DNA of 64,000 nt from DATEDA01 sp963789885 (GTDB lineage: Bacteria > Pseudomonadota > Gammaproteobacteria > Burkholderiales > SG8-39): the NCBI GenBank assembly GCA_963789885.1, contig CAWBNB010000027.1:23154-87153 (forward strand), given 5' to 3'. Within the stretch, counting starts at the first letter, position 1, and each line of letters opens with the position of its first letter. The notes under the pieces are model-generated. The model made no database searches, was not told the DNA's origin, and saw only the letters and a list, made by a program, of their open reading frames with translations. The position numbers and the translations under genes were made by a program. Shown here piece after piece: positions 45,249 through 53,792 of this stretch.

Positions 45249-47015
45249 ATGGAGCCCAAGGGATTCAACCCTGCTGCGCCCGGCGACGGGGACGAAGACG
45301 AGACCCGCATTCCCGGGGTCCGCAGAGCCAGCACCTCGCTGCCCGAAGGCGGCTACGTCTCCGGCGTCGCCGGGGAGAAGGCCGTGCGGCAGGTCGGCCG
45401 CTACCAGATCCTCGAAAGGATCGGGGACGGCGCGACGGCGACCGTCTACAAGGCCTTCGATCCGAGCATCAACCGGCCGCTCGCGATCAAGTTTCTGCAC
45501 CCGAGTTTTTCCGCCGACCCGGAGTATCGCTCGCGATTCCTGCGCGAGGCGCGCGCGGCGGGAATGCTGTCGCACCCGAACATCGTCACCATCTTCGACG
45601 TGGGCGAAATCGGGGGGCGGCCGTACATCGCGATGGAGCTGCTCGATGGCGGCCCGCTCGGCGACGAGAAGCAGACCGGCCAGGGGCTGCCGATCCCCGA
45701 GGTGCTCGACGTCGGCATCCAGCTTGCGAAGGCGCTCGACTACGCCCACGGCAAAGGGATCGTCCACCGCGACATCAAGCCGAGCAACATCCTGCGCGTG
45801 AAAGGGGGCACCACGATCAAGGTCACCGACTTCGGCATCGCGCGCATGGAGAGCTCCGAGTTGACGGACCAGACGCGCATCGGGACCGTCCTCGGAACGC
45901 CGAACTACATGTCGCCCGAGCAGGCGATGGGGCGGAAGGTCGATGCGCGATCGGATCTATTCTCGGCCGGCGTCGTCCTCTATGAGCTCCTGACGGGCAA
46001 GCGACCCTTCAACGCGAAGAGCGTCGTGACCCTGGTTCTCCGCATCGCCAAGGACGACCCGAGGCCAATCGACCTGCTGCGCAAGGACGTCCCGCCCGCG
46101 CTTCGCCGGGCAGCCGAGCGGTGCCTGAACAAGGAACCCGACCGGCGGTTCCAGTCCGGGAGCGAGCTCGCCGAAGCGCTGATCAGGGTCTCCCGCGAGC
46201 TCAAGGAGGAGGCCGATAGCAGCGGTCGTCCCCGCAGCGTCCCGCTGCGGGTGAAGTGGACCGTAATCATGGCAGCGGTCGTTGCCACGACCATGGCATT
46301 GACGTCGGCGTTCGTCACCAGCCGCCAGCAGAGCGCGGTGATGGACGAGATGGTCGCCCACGGGGCATCCCTCAGCAAGCTGATTGCCACGGAGAGCGCC
46401 GTTCCGGCGCTGTCCGAGGACTGGGTTGCCATCGACGTGTTCGTCCAAGAAGTGATGAAAGCGCTCAACCTACAAGGCCTCGCGGTGATCGACTACAAGG
46501 ATGTCGTTCGCGTGAGCAGCAACCCGCGGGAGGTGGACCACCCCTACCAGCGCACGCAAGGCGTGCCCATTCCCGCGCGGGACAAGAGCGTCTCCGTTCA
46601 GCGTGCCCGGACGAGCACAGGTGTGGACGTGCTCGACTTCGAGGCCCCGATCACGTTCCAGAACAAGCAGGTCGGAAAGGTGCGGCTGGCCGTCTCCGAG
46701 GCGCCGCTCACGGAGCTCGCGCAGCACAGCTGGGCGCTGATGGTCGTGCTGCTCGTCGTGACCGTGCTCGCGGTCGTCGTGGCGACGTACTTCCTCGCGG
46801 CCTCTTATTCGAAGCCGATCCGGCTCCTGCGGGATTCGATGGGCGAGATCGGCAAAGGGCGGGTCGGCTACCGCATCGCGGAGACGCGCGGCGACGAATT
46901 CGGCCTGCTTTACCGCGTGTTCGATCAGATGGCTGACCAGCTCGAGCAGCGGCACGGGAAACCGGGGCCCGAAGGCAAGCCACCCACACCGATCTTCCCG
47001 ACAAACGCCGCATAG
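45249..47015 (+). CDS. ppkA: PpkA-like membrane Ser/Thr protein kinase with HAMP domain
   Basis: 588 residues. ATG at 45249 with GGGGAGG about 12 bases upstream; about 200 noncoding bases before it likely hold a promoter. Hanks-type kinase: glycine loop GDGATATV (59-66), Lys81 in AIKFLHP, HRDIKPSN (173-180), DFG (194-196), GTPNYMSPEQAMGRKVD. It is followed by a transmembrane helix (about 337-357), a periplasmic sensor domain of about 140 residues, a second helix and a cytosolic HAMP-like segment (KPIRLLRDSMGEIGKGRVGY). In T6SS it phosphorylates the FHA protein to trigger assembly; cognate FHA and PP2C genes lie at 50.2-52.8 kb. Confidence 0.9.
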   Translation: MEPKGFNPAAPGDGDEDETRIPGVRRASTSLPEGGYVSGVAGEKAVRQVGRYQILERIGDGATATVYKAFDPSINRPLAIKFLHPSFSADPEYRSRFLREARAAGMLSHPNIVTIFDVGEIGGRPYIAMELLDGGPLGDEKQTGQGLPIPEVLDVGIQLAKALDYAHGKGIVHRDIKPSNILRVKGGTTIKVTDFGIARMESSELTDQTRIGTVLGTPNYMSPEQAMGRKVDARSDLFSAGVVLYELLTGKRPFNAKSVVTLVLRIAKDDPRPIDLLRKDVPPALRRAAERCLNKEPDRRFQSGSELAEALIRVSRELKEEADSSGRPRSVPLRVKWTVIMAAVVATTMALTSAFVTSRQQSAVMDEMVAHGASLSKLIATESAVPALSEDWVAIDVFVQEVMKALNLQGLAVIDYKDVVRVSSNPREVDHPYQRTQGVPIPARDKSVSVQRARTSTGVDVLDFEAPITFQNKQVGKVRLAVSEAPLTELAQHSWALMVVLLVVTVLAVVVATYFLAASYSKPIRLLRDSMGEIGKGRVGYRIAETRGDEFGLLYRVFDQMADQLEQRHGKPGPEGKPPTPIFPTNAA

Positions 47016-47027
47016 GCTGCAGCACTG

Positions 47028-48068
47028 ATGGCGTCACCTCGCTCTCTGACGAACAGGGCCAGGGCGGTCGCTGCCCTGCTCGCGCTGACGGCTTGCACGC
47101 CGGTGCCCCGCGTGGAACCGCCCGCCACGGTATCTGGCCCAGTTTCGACACCCGCCGTCGGCTCCGTCCTCGCGCAGAACGACCGCTTCGTCGTGTACGC
47201 GGCGGGTCCGAACGACACGCTAAGCGGTCTCGCTCGCCGGTTCCTTGGAACCGAGGAGCGAGCGTGGGAGATCGCGAAGTTCAACGGGATCACGCGCACT
47301 GAGCCGGGAAGAGTCGTCGCGATCCCGCTCCAGCCCATCAATCCGGGAGGTGTCACGGCGAGCGGGTTCCAGATGGTTCCCATCCTCTGCTACCACCGGT
47401 TCGGTCCCAAGGCGAGCAAGATGATCGTCACGCCGGACGCCTTCGCGACACAGCTCGACTATCTCGCCCGCAATGGGTACCGCGTCGTCAGACTCGCGCA
47501 GTTGAGCGACTTTCTGGCGGGCAAGCGCGGCCTGCCGGATCGCGCTGTGGTCATCACGATCGACGATGGCCACGTCTCGACGTACGAGTACGCCTATCCG
47601 CTGCTCAGGAAGTACGGGTTTCCGGCGACCTCCTTCCTGTACTCGGATTTCATCGGCTCGGGCGACGCGCTGCGTTGGACGCAGATCAGGGAAATGGCCG
47701 CCTCCGGTCTGATCGACTTCCAGGCGCACTCGAAGACCCACGCGAACCTGGTGGAGCGTCTTCCGGGCGAAAGCGAGCAGCGGTATCGCGAGCGGCTCGA
47801 CAGCGAGATCCTGGTCCCGCAAGAGGTCTTGCAGCGCAGCGTCTCGGCGAGGGTGACCCACTACGCGTACCCGTATGGAGACGCCAACGAGGCGGTGCTC
47901 GCACGGCTCGGGTCCGCGGATTTCCGGCTCGGCCTGACCGTGAATCCCGGGGGAAACCCCTTCTTTGCGCAGCCGTTGATGCTGCGCCGGAGCATGGTCT
48001 TCGGCGACCATGACCTCGAAGCGTTCAAGGCGCTGCTGCAGGTGTTCAAGCAGGCAGACTTGCGATGA
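47028..48068 (+). CDS. LysM-polysaccharide deacetylase lipoprotein
   Basis: 346 residues. Lipoprotein signal peptide ending LTAC (about residue 23), a LysM domain (FVVYAAGPNDTLSGLARRFL, ERAWEIAKFNGITRTEPGRV), then a NodB-type polysaccharide deacetylase domain (MVPILCYHRFGPKASKMIVT, RAVVITIDDGHVSTYEYAYP, LIDFQAHSKTHANL, THYAYPYGDANEAVLARL). The expected catalytic Asp (TIDDG) and His pair (HSKTH) are visible. Probably deacetylates peptidoglycan or another glycan in the periplasm. 12 bases after ppkA and overlapping the next gene by 4 bases, so in one operon. Confidence 0.88.
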   Translation: MASPRSLTNRARAVAALLALTACTPVPRVEPPATVSGPVSTPAVGSVLAQNDRFVVYAAGPNDTLSGLARRFLGTEERAWEIAKFNGITRTEPGRVVAIPLQPINPGGVTASGFQMVPILCYHRFGPKASKMIVTPDAFATQLDYLARNGYRVVRLAQLSDFLAGKRGLPDRAVVITIDDGHVSTYEYAYPLLRKYGFPATSFLYSDFIGSGDALRWTQIREMAASGLIDFQAHSKTHANLVERLPGESEQRYRERLDSEILVPQEVLQRSVSARVTHYAYPYGDANEAVLARLGSADFRLGLTVNPGGNPFFAQPLMLRRSMVFGDHDLEAFKALLQVFKQADLR

Positions 48069-49048
48069 GGTCCGCCGTTGCTTCGTTCGCGACGACGCTC
48101 CTTGCGGCTTGCGCAGCGACGCCGATCGCCGAGCGGCCGGCGTCCGAGCCGCACGGCGCTTCGACTCCGATGGCGCAACCCCCGTCCTTCCTCTCCGAGT
48201 CGGAGAAGAGCTACCGCGAGAACGCAATTGCCTTGTCGCGTCAAGGCCGTTGGTCAGACGCGCTACCCTTCTGGGAGGTCTTGCTCTTGCTAAATCCCGA
48301 GTCGGCCGACTACCGGCTGCAGTTCGGTCTTGCGCAGGCGCGCATTGCCGAAATGGCCGCCGAGCGCCTGAAGGCGGCCGACAGGGCACGTCAGGCCGGG
48401 GAGATCGATCAGGCGACCATTGCGTATCTTCGCGTCTTGAGCGTCGATCCGAACAACGACGCGGCGGCACGGGCGCTTCGGGAGCTGGAGGTCGAGCGCG
48501 TGAAGCGCGCCTATCTTTCGCGGCCGCCACGCGTCGTGGCCGCGAACCGCTCTCCGGCTGACCGGAATAACGCCCGACCTCGAGCGGCGCCCTACACCAA
48601 CGATCTCGGCGATCTGGAGCTGGGCGTGATGCTCTTCAAACAGGGCGACCACGCAGGCAGTGCCCAGAGCCTGGAGAAGTATCTGCAGAAGAATCCGAAG
48701 GACGAGAGCGCCCGTGCATACCTCGCCGACGCGTACCAACAGCTCGGGCTTGCGGCGCTAAAGGGAGGGCGCAAGGAGTCGGCGCTCGGGTACCTCGAGA
48801 AGGCCCAGCGCCTGGGCTACTCGGATCCGGCCGAGCTAGCGAACGCCATCCGCTCGGTTCGGGGTGCGCTCGGCGACGAGTACTACCGGCTCGGGGTCCA
48901 GGCGTTTTCGTCCAGTATCGACAAGGCGATCGCCTTGTGGGAGCGCAGCCTGTATTTCGACCCCGGGCAGACCCAGGCGCAGATCCGTCTCCAGCAGGCC
49001 CGCCGCGCCCAGGAGACGCTGCGGTCGGTTGAGCGCAACAAGAACTGA
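48065..49048 (+). CDS. TPR-repeat lipoprotein
   Basis: 327 residues, start overlapping the previous stop (ATGA). Lipobox LLAAC near residue 16, then TPR-like helical repeats (SYRENAIALSRQGRWSDALP, FWEVLLLLNPESADYRLQFG, DQATIAYLRVLSVDPNNDAA, LELGVMLFKQGDHAGSAQSL, ARAYLADAYQQLGLAALKGG, IALWERSLYFDPGQTQAQIR). Probably periplasmic, outer-membrane anchored scaffold. Translationally coupled with the deacetylase, suggesting the two act together on the envelope. Confidence 0.82.
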   Translation: MRSAVASFATTLLAACAATPIAERPASEPHGASTPMAQPPSFLSESEKSYRENAIALSRQGRWSDALPFWEVLLLLNPESADYRLQFGLAQARIAEMAAERLKAADRARQAGEIDQATIAYLRVLSVDPNNDAAARALRELEVERVKRAYLSRPPRVVAANRSPADRNNARPRAAPYTNDLGDLELGVMLFKQGDHAGSAQSLEKYLQKNPKDESARAYLADAYQQLGLAALKGGRKESALGYLEKAQRLGYSDPAELANAIRSVRGALGDEYYRLGVQAFSSSIDKAIALWERSLYFDPGQTQAQIRLQQARRAQETLRSVERNKN

Positions 49049-49088
49049 CGAGAGTCAGACGCGCGCCGACCCCGCGCGCGCCTTCCTG

Positions 49089-49979
49089 CTACTTGCCGAT
49101 CTCCTTTAGCCTCTTCTGCAGCGCCACCGCTTGTTCCCGGCGCGCTCGAGCGAGTTCGTTTCCCGGATCCAGTTCGAGGACCCTGTCCCACTCCCTGATC
49201 GCGGTGTTGAGATCCTGGCGGCTGTACGCCGCTTGCCCGTTGCGATAGTGCTGCTCGATCAGCGCACGCGTTACCGCGGTGTCCGACGGCGGGGCTTGGG
49301 AGGGGCTCGGGTCCGCCGCGGCAGTCGGCACCGCGGGGGCGGTCGGAGGGGCGGCTTGGCCGGGGTCTGGCGTCGTGACCCTCGCCGGTTCGGGCGAACG
49401 GGCACTTGGGGCGCGCGTCGCTGGCGGAGCCGGCTCGGCCGGTGCGAACGGCACCTTTCCGGGGATCTTGATCACTTGTCCGGCAGCGAGGAGGCGCGGG
49501 ACTCGGATCTGGTTGTACCGCGCCAGGATGTAGAACTCGCAAGTGTCGCCCAGCGCTCGCTTCGCGATGCTGCCCAGCGTGTCGCCGGGACGAACGGCAT
49601 AGCTGGTCGACTCGCTCCCGAGCGTGCCCGCCGGATCCGCCCGGATCCCGCGCAGCAGGCAGGCGGCCGACTTGTTCTCCGAGTCGAGCGCGACGGCCTG
49701 CTCCAGCTGGGTTTTCGCTCTTTCCTCTTCGCCTTGGTCGAGAAGCTCGAACGATTGCCGCACCAGGGCCTGCGCGCGCGTTCTTGCCGCAGGGGTGTTG
49801 GGTAGCGGGCTGTCCGGGGGCAACACCACCCGCCCCGAAGGCGGTTGCGGCAGGGGCGCTGGCTCTGCCGCAGGCGCCGGTTGGGGCGGCGGCGAAGGCG
49901 GCGCCTCCGGCGCCTGCGGCTTGTCGGCGCAACTCGCCATCGTGACGCCAGCAAGGATCGCAACGACCGCGCGCTTCAT
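49089..49979 (-). CDS. LysM/TPR lipoprotein
   Basis: 296 residues from the ATG at 49977-49979, giving the lipoprotein signal MKRAVVAILAGVTMASC; the frame opens slightly earlier at 50012. A Pro-rich linker, a short helical repeat (LVRQSFELLDQGEEERAKTQ), a LysM domain (YAVRPGDTLGSIAKRALGDT, FYILARYNQIRVPRLLAAGQ), another Pro/Ala-rich linker, and a C-terminal TPR pair (NGQAAYSRQDLNTAIREWDR, VLELDPGNELARARREQAVA). Wall-binding outer-membrane lipoprotein, converging on the preceding operon. Such proteins accompany PpkA/Fha clusters in some T6SS loci; no specific function is known. Confidence 0.82.
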   Translation of the reverse strand: MKRAVVAILAGVTMASCADKPQAPEAPPSPPPQPAPAAEPAPLPQPPSGRVVLPPDSPLPNTPAARTRAQALVRQSFELLDQGEEERAKTQLEQAVALDSENKSAACLLRGIRADPAGTLGSESTSYAVRPGDTLGSIAKRALGDTCEFYILARYNQIRVPRLLAAGQVIKIPGKVPFAPAEPAPPATRAPSARSPEPARVTTPDPGQAAPPTAPAVPTAAADPSPSQAPPSDTAVTRALIEQHYRNGQAAYSRQDLNTAIREWDRVLELDPGNELARARREQAVALQKRLKEIGK

Positions 49980-50213
49980 GACCGAACCGTCAAGGACTCT
50001 CAGCGAGTTCAATGCGAGGCCGACCCCCGACCACGCTGTCCACGATCATCATACCGTTTCCCTACGCCCGAGGGATCATCCGCCCGGGTTAGGCTGCAAA
50101 CGTCACAAACAGCTGCGGCGGGAGGCCGTAGCAGGTGCCCGTTGCCACGCAGCAGTTCGCGCGTAAACTCGGTAGCCGGGAATCGGTTGCGGGCGGGCGA
50201 GGAGGGTCCGGAC

Positions 50214-52007
50214 GTGATAATCATCGAAGTGACGACGGTCAACGGCCAGCCCTGTGCGGACCTGCTGGCCGCCGAGTTCGACGAACTCGGCGGCAACATT
50301 GGGCGCGCCCAGGGCAACACACTGGTCCTGGCCGATCCCGAGAAGGTCATCTCCCGTAGGCACGCATCGATCGCGTTCCGCGGCGGGCGGTACGTGCTCT
50401 CCGACCATGGGGCGGCGACCCCCGTGTACGTCAATGGCCGGGCGTTGGGCAACGGCCAGGAGTCCCCGATCGATGTCGGCGACGAGATCCGGATCGGCGG
50501 CTTCACACTCCGAGTGAAGCCGGGCGCGGCAGCCGCCGCGCCGGCCGGAGTGGGCGGCGCCTCCGCACAGCCCATACGCGCCGCGCCGGGCGAGAGCAAG
50601 GACGACCTGCTCCAATCGCTCGGAGGCCAGCGCGGCGGTGGACGCGGTGGCGCCTTCGACGACCTCATCGCGCCCGCTCCCAGGGCCGCCCCCGCAATGC
50701 CGGCTTCTCGGCCGAGCCATGCGGCACCGACCGATCCGCCGGTCGCGGATAAGTGGACCGCCGATGCAAAGGTCGGGGAAGGCATGGCAATCCCACCGGA
50801 TTTCGACCTCTTCGAGGTGCCCGCCGCAGCGCTCCCGCCGAAGGGAATGGGCGGCGCGGTCATTCCCGATGATTTCGATCTTCCCGGTGGCGGCGGCTCC
50901 GGCGTACCGAGCATCGACAAGCTGTTCGATCTCGAGCCCGGTGCGCGCGCGGACCCGTTCGCGCCCCGCCACCCGATTGGGGAGCCGGTGAGCCAGCCCA
51001 ACACGGCTGCTCACAGCGATCCGCTCGCGGCGCTCGCGGCCGGACCCCACGTGCGCAATGTCCCACCGCCGCAGCGCGACAACGCCCCGGAGATCCATGG
51101 CTCCTTCCGGCTGCCGGAGGCAAGGCTCGACCCGAGGGTCGCGGCGCCCGCGCCCGAGCAAGGACCTCGCCGGGGGGACGCGAATGGCATGATCGTGTCG
51201 TGGAGCGACGCGGCGGAGCCCGCCGGGAAGGTCAAGACGGTCGTCATTCCCTCGCGCCCCGCGCCCGAGGCGGCACCGCCCGGCGTCGACCCCTTGGGCA
51301 CCCACCGGAGCGAGACAAAGCACGCTGCGCCCGAGGCGCCCGCGGTCGTCGCGCGCCCTGCGTCGGCGCCCGCTGGCGGCCCGCTGCAATCGGCAACGAG
51401 CAACGCCGAGCTCTTGCGCGCATTTCTCACCGGCGCGGGCGTGCCGGAGCTCGAGCTCCCCTCGCTCTCGCCAAGGCTCATGCAGATCTTCGGGGAGCTG
51501 CTGCGGGAGGCGACCAAGGGCACCCTCGATCTGCTCGCGGCGCGCGCGATCACCAAGCGCGAGATGCGCGCCAACATGACCATCATCGTCCCGAACGAGA
51601 ACAACCCGCTAAAGTTCTCGCCGAACGCCGAAGCGGCGATGTCTCACCTGCTCGCGCCGCAGGGTCGCGGGTTCATGACGCCGCTGCGGGCGATGCGCGA
51701 CGCCTACGACGACCTGCGCGCCCACCAGTTCGCGTTCGTTGCGGGCATGCGCGCAGCGCTGACGGGCGTGCTTGCGCGCTTCGATCCCGGGACGCTCGAG
51801 CGCCGACTGACTGAGAAGAGCGTGATCGACAGCGTCCTGCCCATGAACCGCAAGGCGAAGCTCTGGGATCTATTCGAGCAGCTCCACTCCGACCTCCAGC
51901 GCGAGGCGGAGGACGATTTCGATGCCCTGTTCGGCCGAGAGTTCCTGCGCGCGTACGAGGCACAGCTAGCGAAGCTGGAGCAGGCGGGCAAGGACCGCGC
52001 GGGCTGA
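50214..52007 (+). CDS. tagH: T6SS-associated FHA-domain protein (Fha/TagH)
   Basis: 597 residues, GTG start at 50214 with GGAGGG upstream. The N-terminal FHA domain shows GNIGRAQGNTLVLADPEKVI, SRRHASIAF and YVNGRALGNGQESPIDVGDE, the phosphothreonine-binding fold. A long Pro/Ala-rich linker (about 100-400) contains several DFDL-type segments. The C-terminal TagH domain of about 190 residues reads LLRAFLTGAGVPELELPSLS, LMQIFGELLREATKGTLDLL, RAITKREMRANMTIIVPNEN, NPLKFSPNAEAAMSHLLAP. In TPP-regulated T6SS, phosphorylated Fha recruits and activates the apparatus. Followed 11 bases later by the phosphatase gene. Confidence 0.92.
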   Translation: MIIIEVTTVNGQPCADLLAAEFDELGGNIGRAQGNTLVLADPEKVISRRHASIAFRGGRYVLSDHGAATPVYVNGRALGNGQESPIDVGDEIRIGGFTLRVKPGAAAAAPAGVGGASAQPIRAAPGESKDDLLQSLGGQRGGGRGGAFDDLIAPAPRAAPAMPASRPSHAAPTDPPVADKWTADAKVGEGMAIPPDFDLFEVPAAALPPKGMGGAVIPDDFDLPGGGGSGVPSIDKLFDLEPGARADPFAPRHPIGEPVSQPNTAAHSDPLAALAAGPHVRNVPPPQRDNAPEIHGSFRLPEARLDPRVAAPAPEQGPRRGDANGMIVSWSDAAEPAGKVKTVVIPSRPAPEAAPPGVDPLGTHRSETKHAAPEAPAVVARPASAPAGGPLQSATSNAELLRAFLTGAGVPELELPSLSPRLMQIFGELLREATKGTLDLLAARAITKREMRANMTIIVPNENNPLKFSPNAEAAMSHLLAPQGRGFMTPLRAMRDAYDDLRAHQFAFVAGMRAALTGVLARFDPGTLERRLTEKSVIDSVLPMNRKAKLWDLFEQLHSDLQREAEDDFDALFGREFLRAYEAQLAKLEQAGKDRAG

Positions 52008-52018
52008 AGGGAGTTCCG

Positions 52019-52759
52019 ATGCGACTCGAGCTCTCGGTGCTCTCGAAGCCCGGCGGGCGCAAGGTGAACGAGGATGCCTGTGGCGTGTGGTCGAGCGAGG
52101 CGACCGGGGCGTGCTACTGCGTCGTTTCCGACGGCGCGGGCGGGCACGGCGGCGGCGATGTCGCTTCGAAGCTCGTCGTCGAGCACGTGCTCGGCTGGTT
52201 CCAGCGGCGACCCGAGGTGAGCGGCGAGGCGATCGCGGCGGCGCTTGCTGCCGCCAACCACTCCGTCATCGATCTCCAGCAGCGGGACGAGCGCCTCGCC
52301 AACATGTGTGCCACCGCCGTCGTGCTGGCGATCGACGCGCAGCGGATGCTGGCCTGCTGGGGCCATCTTGGCGACTCGCGGCTCTACTGTTTCCGCAGAG
52401 GACGGGTCATCGTTCAGACGCGGGACCATAGCGTGGTCCAGACCATGGTGGACGCCGGTTTCGTCGAACCCGCGGAGCTGCGGAACAACGCGCGACGGAA
52501 CGCGCTGCTCGCCGCCCTGGGTCAGGAGGAGGGCTTCAGTCCGAAGGTCGAGCGCGAGCGGCATGCGATCCAAGCCGGCGACGTGTTTCTGCTCTGTACC
52601 GACGGCCTGTGGCAGTGCGTGGGGGAGAACGAGATGGAGCGCGTCCTCGATCTGGCCGAAACCCCGGAGCAATGGCTGTACGGCCTCGAGAACGCGCTCC
52701 TCGCGCAAGCGCCGGAAGGCCACGACAACTACTCCGCGATTGCAGTTGCCTGCGGCTAG
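52019..52759 (+). CDS. pppA: PP2C-type protein phosphatase (PppA)
   Basis: 246 residues, AAGGGAG upstream. PPM/PP2C motifs with metal-binding acids: KVNEDACGVW, VVSDGAGGHGGGDVASKLVV, MCATAVVLAID, CWGHLGDSRLYCFRRGRVIV, LLCTDGLWQCVGENEM, GHDNYSAIAVAC. Soluble cytosolic enzyme. In the threonine-phosphorylation pathway it dephosphorylates Fha and resets T6SS firing. Last T6SS gene; transposase remnants follow immediately. Confidence 0.93.
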   Translation: MRLELSVLSKPGGRKVNEDACGVWSSEATGACYCVVSDGAGGHGGGDVASKLVVEHVLGWFQRRPEVSGEAIAAALAAANHSVIDLQQRDERLANMCATAVVLAIDAQRMLACWGHLGDSRLYCFRRGRVIVQTRDHSVVQTMVDAGFVEPAELRNNARRNALLAALGQEEGFSPKVERERHAIQAGDVFLLCTDGLWQCVGENEMERVLDLAETPEQWLYGLENALLAQAPEGHDNYSAIAVACG

Positions 52760-52831
52760 ACGAGCGGAGACCTCCCGAGCGGCCCGTGAGCTCGGCCGAT
52801 CGGCCGGCGGGTGTGGGTGGCGAATTGATGT

Positions 52832-53371
52832 TCAAGTGGCGATCGGGGTCTGAAACAGCCCATGGCAATGCTGCCGCCAAGCGTAGTGATCAAGCGCAGC
52901 AGGAACGGGGGAGGGTGCGCCCGCGCGCTGGGCTGGTGTGGAGCCGGCGAGCGCGCGATGAACGCGATCAGCGTTGTAATAGGCTTTGAATTCTCCCAGC
53001 TTGCGCTTCAGGTCCACTGAGTTCCAGAAAAACATCCGATCCAGGTACTCACGCCGGATCGTGCCGATCAGCCGCTCAACGAAGGAGTGGGAGACCGGAG
53101 CGTACGGAACAGACTTGATTTCCTCGATCTCGAGCACGCGTAGGTTGGCGAGCCAGCGGTGGAATCGAAACAGCGGGTCGTGGTCGGTGCTGACGTGTTT
53201 CGGTAGGGGTTGGCCAGAGACGGCGTGGTTGAACATCCGAGATACGAAGACGCCGTCGCTACATTCACGCTCGACGCCAAAACCGATGATGCGGCGGGTG
53301 AACACGTCCATAACTACCAGCACCCAGTGACTGCGCAGGAAGATCGATTCGCAGCGGAATAGGTCCAGGCT
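52832..53371 (-). pseudogene. Integrase-core transposase, C-terminal half (split by IS110 insertion)
   Basis: Leftward sequence beginning SLDLFRCESIFLRSHWVLVV, then MDVFTRRIIGFGVERE, second Asp in HVSTDHDPLFRFHRWL, Glu in HSFVERLIGTIRREYLDRMF, and YYNADRVHRALAGSTPAQRA. It is the direct continuation of the N-terminal half at 54765-55339: ...AQTKDSLW joins SLDLF... once the IS110 element is removed. The gene looks otherwise intact, so it was probably active before the insertion. Confidence 0.88.
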
Positions 53372-53409
53372 TGTATGCTTTCTTCAGTGGGTTTCCATTT
53401 GAAGATGAT

Positions 53410-53532
53410 GAGGGCTGTGGACCCTGTGGGCAGAGGGGTGCGCGGTGGATAACGGCTTCATCGTTATCCACGGCAAGCGCCCCGGTTCGCCGGCGGGGTT
53501 GCCGGCGAACTGTCCACAAGTCCACAGCCCTT
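53410..53532 (+). other. Strong multi-hairpin structure at the left end of the IS110 element
   Basis: agggctgtggac (53411-53422) pairs with gtccacagccct (53520-53531), enclosing two perfect 10-bp hairpins: gtggataacg/cgttatccac (53445-53454 with 53462-53471) and gttcgccggc/gccggcgaac (53485-53494 with 53501-53510). This three-way junction lies upstream of the guide loops. It could be the 5' domain of the bridge RNA precursor, an insulating structure at the element end, or a recombinase binding site. Confidence 0.7.
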
Positions 53533-53599
53533 GGATCGGCGATGCTCGAGGTTGTGGTGCGAACCGATGGTGTTTTCGGCTGCCTTCTGTGCAACAGTG

Positions 53600-53750
53600 A
53601 AGAGGCCGGGGTGGCGGGGCCGGTCTAGGCATCTGCCCTCCCCAGAGGGACAGACTTCTGGAGAACTCCCCCACCCACACCACCCAGCGTCGATGAAGAA
53701 TCTAGCGGCATGCGACCGCCGATTTGACCGCAAGCTCACGCCGGTGTGTG
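53600..53750 (+). ncRNA. IS110 bridge RNA (target- and donor-binding loops)
   Basis: Target loop: basal stem gtgg-c-gggg (53611-53619) with cccc-cac-ccac (53668-53678); left guide ggtctaggc (53622-53630); apical hairpin ctgccctc/gagggacag with one bulge (53633-53653); right guide cttctggag (53655-53663). The left guide equals the target top strand ggtccaggC apart from one G-U pair; the right guide is the complement of CTccagagg apart from one G-U pair. Donor loop: basal stem cacc-ca-gcgt (53681-53690) with acgc-c-ggtg (53738-53746); left donor guide agaatct (53697-53703), identical to the element's right end 54760-54766; small hairpin gcgg/ccgc (53705-53719); right donor guide gcaag (53730-53734), complementary to ctTGT at the left end (53370-53374). 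Exact RNA ends unknown. Confidence 0.85.
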
Positions 53751-53792
53751 TTCCACCCCAGCAACCGAAAGCGTAATCATTGGAGGGACACC

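Noticed and set aside
53708..53715. gcatgcga as the right donor guide of the bridge RNA
   Set aside because: It can pair with the element's left end using two G-U pairs, but it lies in the apical hairpin loop; gcaag at 53730-53734 ends in the core complement AG exactly as the right target guide does and sits on the correct side of the loop.
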